From Actinomycetota bacterium (GTDB lineage: Bacteria; Actinomycetota; Actinomycetes; Actinomycetales; Actinomycetaceae), in the NCBI GenBank assembly GCA_019425105.1, contig JAHYYD010000064.1:1-10207 (forward strand): a stretch of DNA of 10,207 nt, in the 5' to 3' direction. The position numbers and the translations under genes are program-made. This document shows, piece by piece, positions 1 to 5,931 of the stretch. Positions within the stretch are counted from its first letter, which is position 1. The number at the start of each line of letters is the position of its first letter. Below the pieces are notes generated by a model. It worked only from the letters and a program-made list of their open reading frames with translations. It ran no database searches and was not told the DNA's origin.

Positions 1-383
1 CTCAGGGGCCGTTCCTCCTGTCGCTGCCCAACGTCGTCCACCTGGCGACGGACGTGCACGCGCGCCTGGGGTCGGCGCACCTGCTGGATCTGGTGGCTGC
101 GCTGCATCCGACGGCGGCCGTGTGCGGCACCCCGCGCGACGCGGCGATGCACCTCATCGAAGAGCTGGAGGACACCGAGCGCGGCCGCTACTCGGGGCCC
201 GTCGGTTGGGTCGACACGGCGGGGAACGGCGAGTTTGCGATCGCGCTACGCTGCGGGCTCACGTCGGGCACGCGCCTGCGTCTCTTCGCGGGTGCCGGCA
301 TCATGCCGGATTCCGACCCGGATGCCGAGCTGGCCGAGACCGAAGCGAAGATGCGCCCGCTCCTGGACGCCCTCGGGGTCTGA
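1..383 (+). CDS. menF: Isochorismate synthase (chorismate-binding enzyme), C-terminal part
   Basis: Partial gene entering from the left edge; about 126 residues are readable, from codon 3-5 to the TGA at 381-383. Isochorismate synthase converts chorismate to isochorismate in the cytoplasm, the first committed step of menaquinone synthesis. Visible motifs are typical of the C-terminal half of chorismate-utilising enzymes: LHPTAAVCGTP, then IEELED (codons 156-173, whose glutamates include a Mg2+ ligand in the family), RGRYSGPVGW, GNGEFAIALRCG, and a closing LFAGAGIMPDSDPDAE block. Nearby menD, menC and menB favour the menaquinone isochorismate synthase over a siderophore (EntC/DhbC) or salicylate-type relative, but the sequence alone cannot exclude those. 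The N-terminal two thirds, with the catalytic lysine, lie outside the window. No clear intrinsic terminator follows; the repeat block at 412 starts 28 bp after the stop. Confidence 0.88.
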   Translation, partial: QGPFLLSLPNVVHLATDVHARLGSAHLLDLVAALHPTAAVCGTPRDAAMHLIEELEDTERGRYSGPVGWVDTAGNGEFAIALRCGLTSGTRLRLFAGAGIMPDSDPDAELAETEAKMRPLLDALGV

Positions 384-411
384 ATCGCGCAGGGTATTGC
401 GGCACGCCGGT

Positions 412-554
412 ACCCACTTCGGGCACCTCAACGGCTTGATTGCGCCAACGCTCCACCCCATCGGGAACATTCCACCCCATCGGGAACATTCCACCCCATC
501 GGGAACATTCCACCCGATCAGAACGGGTTGAATCTTCCCGATCAGGTTGAATCC
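412..554. repeat. Duplicated block, copy 1, with 19-bp array
   Basis: This 143-bp block is identical base for base to 882-1024, offset by 470 bp. Inside it are three perfect tandem 19-bp units at 453-509 (core GGGAACATTCCACCCCATC). Then come a partial unit and inverted units carrying GGTTGAATC at 526 and 545, again 19 bp apart. The last direct unit and the first inverted unit form a hairpin at 501-539: 16-base arms, 14 pairs, a 7-base loop ATCAGAA. Weaker similarity to the other copy continues rightward: 555-620 matches 1025-1090 at about 55 of 66 positions and fades out near 655/1125. To the left only GCACGCCG (402-409) is shared. Confidence 0.9.
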
Positions 555-666
555 CCTTGGATACAAGTCCAGATGCGGGGCATCACATCAACGCGCAGCA
601 CTTCAGCTGCCGAAAACTGCACATATACGCCCTCGCAAGCCCACCACGCGTAGGCCACCCGTGACG

Positions 667-782
667 GAGCATTGCACCAGTTAGCGAGCATTGCACCGGT
701 TTGGGAGCATTACACCGGTTAGGGAGCATTGCACCAGTTCCCAGCTGGTGTAATACCCAGCTAAGTGGTGTAATACCACTTA
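667..782. repeat. Second type of 19-bp array with inverted tail
   Basis: Four direct units begin at exactly 667, 686, 705 and 724, a period of 19 bp, each with the core GAGCATTRCACC and variants of RGTTNNC after it. They are followed by two inverted units containing GGTGTAATAC at 747 and 767. The last direct unit pairs with the first inverted unit: GCATTGCACCAG at 726-737 against CTGGTGTAATAC at 745-756, loop TTCCCAG of 7 bases, 10 Watson-Crick pairs plus one G-T of 12. The inverted units can alternatively fold on their own: AGCTGG/CCAGCT at 743-762, and TAAGTGG/CCACTTA at 762-782, both with TGTAATA in the loop. The unit shares period, core (GGGARCATTNCACC) and overall plan with the array in the flanking duplicated blocks, although the sequence differs. 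Confidence 0.88.
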
Positions 783-881
783 GGAACAAGCCAAAGCGTG
801 GTCACGAGGAAGGCTATCGATCCACATCCTGCATCGCGCCCTGTGTCCGACCTTCAAGAGCCCGTCCCCACGCACGCCGAA

Positions 882-1024
882 ACCCACTTCGGGCACCTCA
901 ACGGCTTGATTGCGCCAACGCTCCACCCCATCGGGAACATTCCACCCCATCGGGAACATTCCACCCCATCGGGAACATTCCACCCGATCAGAACGGGTTG
1001 AATCTTCCCGATCAGGTTGAATCC
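882..1024. repeat. Duplicated block, copy 2, with 19-bp array
   Basis: Perfect 143-bp copy of 412-554 in the same orientation. The three tandem 19-bp units are at 923-979 and the hairpin made by the last direct and first inverted unit is at 971-1009. The flank from 1025 onward is a diverged copy of 555 onward. Many differences are purines in copy 1 replaced by G in copy 2 (for example ACATATACG at 621 against GCGTGTGCG at 1091). The abrupt fall from 100% to about 83% identity at the block edge is the notable feature. Confidence 0.9.
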
Positions 1025-1196
1025 TCGTCGACACAAGCCCAGATGCGGGGCCTCCCATCAAGGCGCGGCACATCAGCGGCCGAAAACTGCGCGTGTGCGA
1101 CCGCGCACGCCCGGCACGCATCCGGCACACAAGAGGTCGGTGTACGTGCCACCAACCGCGCACAGAAGCCAACACGCCACGCACCCCGCCACGCAC

Positions 1197-1230
1197 AGGC
1201 CCGCCGCCCCTTCACAGGGACGGCGGGCCT
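1197..1230. terminator. Strong hairpin downstream of htrA, probable terminator
   Basis: Arms AGGCCCGCCG (1197-1206) and CGGCGGGCCT (1221-1230) pair perfectly. After one C/A mismatch, an inner CCCT/AGGG stem closes on the loop TCAC. It lies 85 bp beyond the htrA stop codon. There is no T tract on either strand, as is common for GC-rich actinobacterial terminators, so it could serve either direction or simply stabilise an RNA 3' end. Confidence 0.6.
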
Positions 1231-1314
1231 CGTCGGTGCATGGCACTCAGGTCACGCAATACCGAGCATACGCGTCGCGCACAGCGCGCACAGCGCACAC
1301 ACGCAACACGCACC

Positions 1315-2724
1315 TCACTGAATCCGCACGGAGACGTCCTGCGTGGCGCCGTCGCGCACGATCGTCATGGCGACGGTGTCACCAGCCTTGTAGCGGCGCA
1401 CGTAGCCGATGAGCTGCTTGGGGCTGGTCACTTCCTGGCCCTCGACCTTGACGATGACGTCGCCGGAGCGAATGCCCGCAGCGGATGCGCCGGAACCGGC
1501 GGACACGTCCTGAACCTCGGCGCCCACGTAGGTGTCGGAGCCGACGGTCGTCGTCGCGGCCTTGACGGTCACGCCGAGCATGCCGTGGGACGCCGAGCCG
1601 GTGGCGATCAGCTGGTCAGCGACAGACACGACCAGGTCGGATGGGATCGCGAAGCCCAGGCCGATCGAACCAGCCTGCCCGTCGGACGAGGTGGCGAGCG
1701 ACTTGATTGAGGAGTTAATGCCGATAACCGCACCGGTCGCGTCGAAGAGCGGGCCGCCCGAGTTGCCGGGGTTGATGGAGGCGTCGATCTGGATCGCGTT
1801 CGTCACCACGAGGTCCGAGGACGCCTGGGTGCTGTTCTGCGACGAGCTGTCCTCGTCCACGGAGACCTCGACGGGACGGTTGAGGGCCGAGACGATGCCG
1901 GTCGTCACGGTGTTCGACAGGCCCAGGGGCGCGCCGATCGCCATGACGGGGGCGCCGACCTCGAGGTTCGCGGAGCTGGCGAAACGCGCAACAGTCAGGT
2001 CTGTGGGCGGGTTCTCTAGGCGGATGACGGCCAGGTCGGTGGTCTTATCGTGGCCGACGATCGACGCGGAGTAGAGGCGCCCGTCCGCGAGGGTCACCTG
2101 GATCTGGCCGCCGCCCAGGACGGAGGAGATGACGTGGTAGTTCGTGACGATGTCTCCCTGCGCGTCGTAGATGACGCCCGAACCGGTGCCACCCGACGAT
2201 GCGCCCTGGGTCTGGATCGTGACGACGGCGGGCGACACGGCGGAGGCGACGTCCGTCCAGTCCGTCCCAGAGCTGTTCGACGCGGGTACGGCCGCGACCG
2301 TTCCCCCATTCAGGTTGGTCGGCGTGGAGGCGCGCAGCATGGCTGGGCGCGCGTAGAACACGGCGCCGAGCGTCAAGCCGATCGTCACGAGCATCGCGCA
2401 GAAGAGGGCGACCCAGCCCGGCCCCTTCTTGGTGACGACGACGGTGGGAGCAGCAGCCGTGGGAGCGGGAACCACCTCGGGCGAGGCCGGGGCCGCGTAT
2501 CCGCCGTAGGGTTCGCCCGTGGGGGCGGAGTAGGTACCGCCACCCGCGCGAGTTTCCTCGGCGGAGGGGGTGGGCATCTCGCGCGTGGCGTCCTGCGCGG
2601 CCGGCAGTTCCTGGGTGGCCGAGGGGTCCTGAGCCGTCGCACGCTGCGGATAGGTGGGGGCCGAGGCCGCGATCGCATCGCGCGACGAGTCGGCGTCGGG
2701 GGCCGGAATCTGAGACTCGTTCAT
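1315..2724 (-). CDS. HtrA/DegP-type membrane-anchored serine protease with PDZ domain
   Basis: 469-residue trypsin-like protease of the HtrA (DegP/PepD, MEROPS S1C) family, which degrades or refolds damaged proteins outside the membrane. Residues 1-100 are a Pro/Ala/Thr-rich cytoplasmic tail; one membrane segment follows at about 103-124. The protease domain spans about 155-375, with the triad visible as His197 (TNYHVI), Asp230 (TTDLAV) and Ser322 (GNSGGP). One PDZ domain fills about 380-469 (GMLGVTV ... GIRSGDVIVKVEGQEV). Length and order match actinobacterial membrane HtrA proteins, with an extracytoplasmic active site. The ATG at 2722-2724 is supported by AGAGGA four bases upstream. The gene is co-directional with menD but separated by 125 bp holding a weak hairpin and direct repeats, so it is probably an independent stress-responsive unit. 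A hairpin lies 85 bp downstream. The family is clear; the exact paralogue is not. Confidence 0.95.
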   Translation of the reverse strand: MNESQIPAPDADSSRDAIAASAPTYPQRATAQDPSATQELPAAQDATREMPTPSAEETRAGGGTYSAPTGEPYGGYAAPASPEVVPAPTAAAPTVVVTKKGPGWVALFCAMLVTIGLTLGAVFYARPAMLRASTPTNLNGGTVAAVPASNSSGTDWTDVASAVSPAVVTIQTQGASSGGTGSGVIYDAQGDIVTNYHVISSVLGGGQIQVTLADGRLYSASIVGHDKTTDLAVIRLENPPTDLTVARFASSANLEVGAPVMAIGAPLGLSNTVTTGIVSALNRPVEVSVDEDSSSQNSTQASSDLVVTNAIQIDASINPGNSGGPLFDATGAVIGINSSIKSLATSSDGQAGSIGLGFAIPSDLVVSVADQLIATGSASHGMLGVTVKAATTTVGSDTYVGAEVQDVSAGSGASAAGIRSGDVIVKVEGQEVTSPKQLIGYVRRYKAGDTVAMTIVRDGATQDVSVRIQ

Positions 2725-2769
2725 GGTTTCCTCTGATGTCAGTTCGTTATCTGTCCACCAGTATGAGTC

Positions 2770-2814
2770 GCTTCCTCAAAGGGCCACTGAAAGCGTCCTG
2801 TAAGTTTCCTGAAA
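2770..2814 (-). promoter_or_regulatory. 11-bp-phased direct repeats upstream of htrA, candidate operator
   Basis: Read on the - strand, three contiguous 11-base units lie 58-90 bp before the htrA ATG: TTTCAGGAAAC (2804-2814), TTACAGGACGC (2793-2803) and TTTCAGTGGCC (2782-2792). A fourth similar unit, TTTGAGGAAGC (2770-2780), follows after one extra base. Direct repeats at one helical turn are the usual target form of OmpR/PhoB-family response regulators. In mycobacteria the HtrA-like pepD is controlled by such a system (MprAB); whether that applies here is inference. Possible -10 hexamers downstream are CATACT (2760-2765) and GATAAC (2746-2751), neither with a good -35, as expected of an activated promoter. 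Confidence 0.45.
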
Positions 2815-2816
2815 AC

Positions 2817-2832
2817 CGCTGCTCTCACAGCG
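2817..2832 (-). terminator. Weak hairpin with short T run after menD
   Basis: On the - strand CGCTG / CAGCG with a six-base loop is followed by GTTTTC, starting 17 bp after the menD stop. The five-pair stem is short for a terminator, so it may only weaken read-through from menC-menD into htrA. Confidence 0.35.
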
Positions 2833-2849
2833 AACGCATCCCACGATGG

Positions 2850-4517
2850 TCAGGTGAGGATGTCCCGGATGGCGCCGTACAGGTGCGCGCCGCGCTCGAC
2901 GGGGACGTGGACGAGGCGGGGGCCGGCCTGCGGGGTCTCCAGCACGCGGGCGAGCTGCGCGGGATTGTCGACGCGGGCGAAGGCCAGGCGGTATGCGGCC
3001 GCGAGCGCCTCGTAGTCAACTTCCTGCGCGACGCCGAACCACCGGTCGTAGGCCTCGGGGGTGGTGGCGCGCCCGTGTTCGAGGGTGGCGAAGATTCCGC
3101 CGCCGCGGTCGTCGGCGACGATGATGTCGAGGTGTGCCCGGGCAGCCGAAGCCAGGGCCAGGGAGGACGCGTCATGGCAGGCCGTGAGGTCGCCCATGAC
3201 GGCGGTGACGCGCTCGCTCGCAGGGGCCGAGGCCTCGCCGACGCGCCCGGTACCCACGGCGATACCGACGGCGGTCGCGATGGTGCCGTCGATGCCGGCC
3301 TGCCCGCGGTTGGAGTGAACGGCGCATCCCTCCAACGTCGGCACGGCCAGGTCGAAGGCGCGCACGGGATTGGAGGCGCCGAGGACGAGGGGCCCGCTCG
3401 TGGCGGCGGCGACGGCTCGCGCCAGGTCGAGCGTCGTGCGCCCGGAACCGGCGGCGAGCAGAGATTCGATACGCTCACCTGCGTCGCGAGCGGCGTCGCG
3501 TACGCGCGACGCCCACTCGGCCTGCGCGGCGTCGACGGGCCCTCGCGCGGGCTCCAGGTCGGCCACCACGACCGAGGCGTTGCCCGAGACGTCGACCCAC
3601 GGGGCGTGCGGGTCGACGAGGATAACGCGCACGTCGGGTCGCGCGAGGAGCGCGTGGATGGGGCGAGACAGCGTCGGACGGCCCGTGACGATGACGGTGT
3701 CGGCCTCGCGCCCGAGGGGTGAGCACACGAGGGACTGCTCGAAGGGGGTCACTCCCCCGCCAGCCCACGCGCCCGAGGCTGGCTCCGCCAGCAGGGGAAA
3801 TCCCGAGGCGCGCGACCACTCGAGGGCGCGAGGCAACGCCCCCTCACCCGCAACGATCAGCCCGGCGGTGGCAGGACCGACCACGTCCTCCCAGCGCGCG
3901 CTCACGGGGGAGGCGGCGAGCACCCGGGTCGGGCGCGGGACGAAGGAAGCCCCGGCCTCGTCCCCGGAAGCCGAAGCGGACGCGGGCGAAGCGGGCGTGA
4001 GGGGATCGCGGAAGGCGACGTTGATCTGGACGGGCCCGGGGGTGCCCGCGGGCGCGCCGCACGCGGCGGCGACGCAGCGCGTCAGGTGTCCGACGAGCGT
4101 CGTCGACGCTTCCTGAGGTTCCAGGTCCACCTGCGCGCGCACGTGAGCACCGAAGAGCCGAGACTGGTCGGTCGCCTGGGAGGCGCCGACGCCTCGCAGC
4201 TCGCCGGGGCGGTCGGCCGTCAGGAGGAGGAGCGGCAGGCGCGCGTGGGAGGCCTCAAGAACGGCGGGCGCGAGCTCGGCGACGGCCGTCCCCGAGGTGA
4301 CGACGACGGCGGGTAGGGCTCCGGTGCGGGCCAAGCCGACGGCCATGAAGCCGGCGCCGCGCTCATCCAGGACCGCGCGCGCGTCGCCGCCGAAAGCACC
4401 GGCCTCGAGCGCGTATGCGAAGGGGGCGCTGCGCGATCCGGGGCAGTACAGGACGTGCGTGAGGCCTAGGGCCTCCAGGGACGCGAGGATGGCGCTGGCG
4501 GTATCGACGGAGGGCAT
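2850..4517 (-). CDS. menD: 2-succinyl-5-enolpyruvyl-6-hydroxy-3-cyclohexene-1-carboxylate synthase (SEPHCHC synthase)
   Basis: 555-residue thiamine-diphosphate enzyme that joins isochorismate and 2-oxoglutarate (losing CO2) to give SEPHCHC, the second committed step of menaquinone synthesis; cytoplasmic. The N-terminal pyrimidine-binding domain has YCPGSRSAPF (24-33) and DERGAGFMAVG (51-61), whose Glu52 matches the family's cofactor-activating glutamate. SNRGQAG (402-408) and the ThDP/Mg2+ motif GDLTACHD (442-449) with ADDRGGGIF (468-476) mark the C-terminal cofactor domain. A linker at about 174-192 is unusually Ala/Ser-rich. The ATG lies nine bases after the menC TAG; only a weak GGCTGGG precedes it, so translation is probably coupled to menC. 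Length agrees with the family. It shares the menC promoter and supplies the substrate for the later OSB steps. Confidence 0.95.
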   Translation of the reverse strand: MPSVDTASAILASLEALGLTHVLYCPGSRSAPFAYALEAGAFGGDARAVLDERGAGFMAVGLARTGALPAVVVTSGTAVAELAPAVLEASHARLPLLLLTADRPGELRGVGASQATDQSRLFGAHVRAQVDLEPQEASTTLVGHLTRCVAAACGAPAGTPGPVQINVAFRDPLTPASPASASASGDEAGASFVPRPTRVLAASPVSARWEDVVGPATAGLIVAGEGALPRALEWSRASGFPLLAEPASGAWAGGGVTPFEQSLVCSPLGREADTVIVTGRPTLSRPIHALLARPDVRVILVDPHAPWVDVSGNASVVVADLEPARGPVDAAQAEWASRVRDAARDAGERIESLLAAGSGRTTLDLARAVAAATSGPLVLGASNPVRAFDLAVPTLEGCAVHSNRGQAGIDGTIATAVGIAVGTGRVGEASAPASERVTAVMGDLTACHDASSLALASAARAHLDIIVADDRGGGIFATLEHGRATTPEAYDRWFGVAQEVDYEALAAAYRLAFARVDNPAQLARVLETPQAGPRLVHVPVERGAHLYGAIRDILT

Positions 4518-4526
4518 AGACCCAGC

Positions 4527-5585
4527 CTACCGGCCCCCTGCCCCCAGGTGCTCGGCCATACCCTCGAGGCGCATGCCCCAGCGGGAGACGAGATCGCCGT
4601 CGACCGGCGTGCGGTCGATGAGTTCCTGGTCGGGTTCGCGCCGCCCCACAGGCAGGCGTCCGCGCTCGGGAATCAGGGGCTCGGTCACGTCCCCCACCAG
4701 CAGTGAGGCCGTGGCCAGGCCGGCCGCCCGAGGCACGCCGGGCACGGCAGCCGCCGCAGCGACGCCGACCGACAGGCCAACGGAGGTCTCGAGGGCAGAG
4801 GAGACGACGACCCCGAGCCCGCTCTTGCGCGCCACGCGCAGGGCCGCGCGCACGCCTCCGAGAGGGGCCACCTTGATGATGACCACGTCGGCGGCTTCCT
4901 TGCGAGCCACCTCAAGCGGGTCTTCGGCTCGGCGAATCGACTCGTCCGCGGCGATGGGAACGTCCACCGAGCGGCGCACCTGCGCCAGCTCATCGACAGT
5001 GAGGCAGGGCTGCTCCACATACTCGATGGGAACCACGCCCGCGGCGGCAGCCATCGCGGGGATCGCGGCGCGAGCCTCGTCGACCTCCCACGCGCCGTTG
5101 GCGTCGAGGCGGATCATCGCCTGCCCACCAACCGTCTCACGCAGGGCATCGGCGACGGCCGCGATGCGCGCGCAGTCGCGACTCAGGCTCACGCCGGGTT
5201 CTGCGACCTTGATCTTCGCGGTCGCGCATCCGCCCGAGGCCTTCACTCGCTCGTAGGCCTCTTCGGGGGAAATGACGGGGATCGTGACGTTAACGGGCAC
5301 GAACTTGCGCCGAGGAACCGGCGGGAATCGGCGGGCAGACTCGAGCGCGGCCGCCAGCCAACGGGACGACTCAGCGTCGTCGTAGTTCCAGAAGGGCGCG
5401 GCCTCTCCCCAGCCGGCATGGCCGTGCAGAAGAAGGCCCTCGCGGCGCGTCACCCCGCGGAAACGCGTCGTCATAGCAACCTTGTACACCAATATGTCAT
5501 CGACGCCTTCGAGGGCGTAGCGCACTTGGCGACTCAGTGTACGCATCGGAATGCGCATGAGCGTTGGCTGCGGCGCTGCATTCAT
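4527..5585 (-). CDS. menC: o-Succinylbenzoate synthase
   Basis: 352-residue enolase-superfamily enzyme that dehydrates SHCHC to o-succinylbenzoate in menaquinone synthesis. The barrel carries the expected residues: the KxK pair Lys124/Lys126 (TAKIKV), metal ligands Asp161 (RLDANGAW), Glu191 (YVEQP) and Asp214 (AADES), and the second catalytic Lys238 (VIIKVAPLGG). SSALETSVG (262-270) is also typical. The enolase superfamily includes N-acylamino-acid racemases, but the menD neighbour makes OSB synthase the strong choice. The ATG at 5583-5585 is chosen because AAGGAGG (5592-5598) lies six bases upstream; the Met residues at 10 and 14 lack such a site. The first 15 or so residues before the usual domain start are a short extension. 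First gene of a menC-menD operon, divergent from menB. Confidence 0.93.
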   Translation of the reverse strand: MNAAPQPTLMRIPMRTLSRQVRYALEGVDDILVYKVAMTTRFRGVTRREGLLLHGHAGWGEAAPFWNYDDAESSRWLAAALESARRFPPVPRRKFVPVNVTIPVISPEEAYERVKASGGCATAKIKVAEPGVSLSRDCARIAAVADALRETVGGQAMIRLDANGAWEVDEARAAIPAMAAAAGVVPIEYVEQPCLTVDELAQVRRSVDVPIAADESIRRAEDPLEVARKEAADVVIIKVAPLGGVRAALRVARKSGLGVVVSSALETSVGLSVGVAAAAAVPGVPRAAGLATASLLVGDVTEPLIPERGRLPVGRREPDQELIDRTPVDGDLVSRWGMRLEGMAEHLGAGGR

Positions 5586-5600
5586 GAGGAGCCTCCTTAC

Positions 5601-5610
5601 TTACCGGTAA
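5601..5610. promoter_or_regulatory. Perfect 10-bp palindrome over the predicted menC start point
   Basis: TTACCGGTAA is its own reverse complement. It begins one base downstream of the menC -10 box and ends just before the AAGGAGG ribosome binding site, so it covers the expected transcription start. That is where a repressor would block initiation. A palindrome this short can occur by chance, and I can name no regulator. Confidence 0.3.
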
Positions 5611-5611
5611 T

Positions 5612-5640
5612 ATTATCGCGCAACCTTGGCTTCGCAACAA
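5612..5640 (-). promoter_or_regulatory. Promoter of menC-menD
   Basis: On the - strand a -35 box TTGTTG (5635-5640) and a -10 box GATAAT (5612-5617) are separated by exactly 17 bp. They match the housekeeping sigma consensus at 4/6 and 5/6 positions. The predicted start, near 5605, leaves a short leader of about 20 bases containing the strong ribosome binding site. Confidence 0.65.
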
Positions 5641-5918
5641 CTCGATCACGCTGACACTTGTATGCGATTGTGTAGTAAGCGCCCCAAAGTGACAGACTCC
5701 CTGACAGAGCAGAACGCCTGGCAAATACAAGAGTATGTCACGACACACGCATCAGTGACTAGTTATCTCACCATCCGCGAACACGAGGGTGCCCTTTGTT
5801 CCGATTGGTTAGGTTGCACACGCCCACCGCGTCGGAGGGCCTGGCCACCCCTTCAGCAGGGCCCGTCGAGCGCCCACCCGCACGCACGCGCACGGCAGCC
5901 CGCCCCCGCCTCGTCGAT
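5641..5918. other. menC-menB divergent spacer, no gene seen
   Basis: The left part, up to about 5815, is clearly less GC-rich than the surrounding genes; 5820-5915 is again very GC-rich. An open frame running into menB from TTG 5626 has no ribosome binding site, no recognisable product and overlaps the menC promoter, so I do not call it a gene. I see no convincing promoter or hairpin between 5641 and 5918. Confidence 0.5.
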
Positions 5919-5931
5919 TAGAATCCGAGGC
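5919..5931 (+). promoter_or_regulatory. -10 box placing transcription start at the menB ATG (leaderless)
   Basis: TAGAAT (5919-5924, 5/6 match to TATAAT) ends seven bases before the A of the menB ATG, the normal spacing from a -10 box to the start point. No Shine-Dalgarno sequence fits: GAGG at 5927-5930 is only one base from the ATG. No -35 match is apparent. This is the pattern of leaderless actinobacterial transcripts. Confidence 0.5.

Larger units (their letters stand above)
384..1314. other. Gene-free convergent intergenic region with repeat arrays
   Basis: About 930 bp lie between the stop codons of menF (+) and htrA (-). I find no credible gene here. The open frames are shadows of 19-bp repeats: 3 x 19 bp is 57 bp, so any stop-free frame translates into a 19-residue repeat. 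The stretch holds two copies of a duplicated block, a third related array between them, and a hairpin at 1197-1230. The pieces 790-871 and 1231-1314 show nothing I can name; the latter is CA/GC-rich low-complexity sequence rich in CGCACA steps. Lying between two convergent 3' ends, the region should be free of promoters for the flanking genes. Confidence 0.7.

Noticed and set aside
583..789. Small repeat-containing protein on the - strand
   Set aside because: Its composition comes from translating the 19-bp repeats; there is no ribosome binding site or recognisable domain, and the region has inverted repeats instead.
453..1009. CRISPR array, because of short direct repeats
   Set aside because: The units are contiguous 19-bp tandem repeats with no unique spacers, and no cas genes are nearby.
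1231..1314. Structured RNA or origin in the CGCACA-rich stretch after htrA
   Set aside because: Only low-complexity sequence is seen; no consistent period or stem could be established by eye.
701..1321. Long open frames across the repeat region on both strands
   Set aside because: They read through the duplicated arrays and low-complexity CGCACA sequence; stop codons are rare because of GC content and the 57-bp (3 x 19) period.
2793..2815. ECF sigma factor (SigE-type GGAAC/GTT) promoter for htrA
   Set aside because: GGAAAC is present but no GTT occurs at the required spacing.
3370..4316. + strand open frames opposite menD
   Set aside because: Arg/Ala/Pro-rich shadows of a well-supported GC-rich gene, without start signals.
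5497..5748. - strand open frame across the menC start
   Set aside because: Out of frame with menC and overlapping its start and promoter; no recognisable product.
5626..5931. Upstream extension of menB from TTG 5626
   Set aside because: It has no ribosome binding site, overlaps the menC promoter, reads as low-complexity Arg/Pro/Ala sequence near menB, and family members start near the ATG at 5932.
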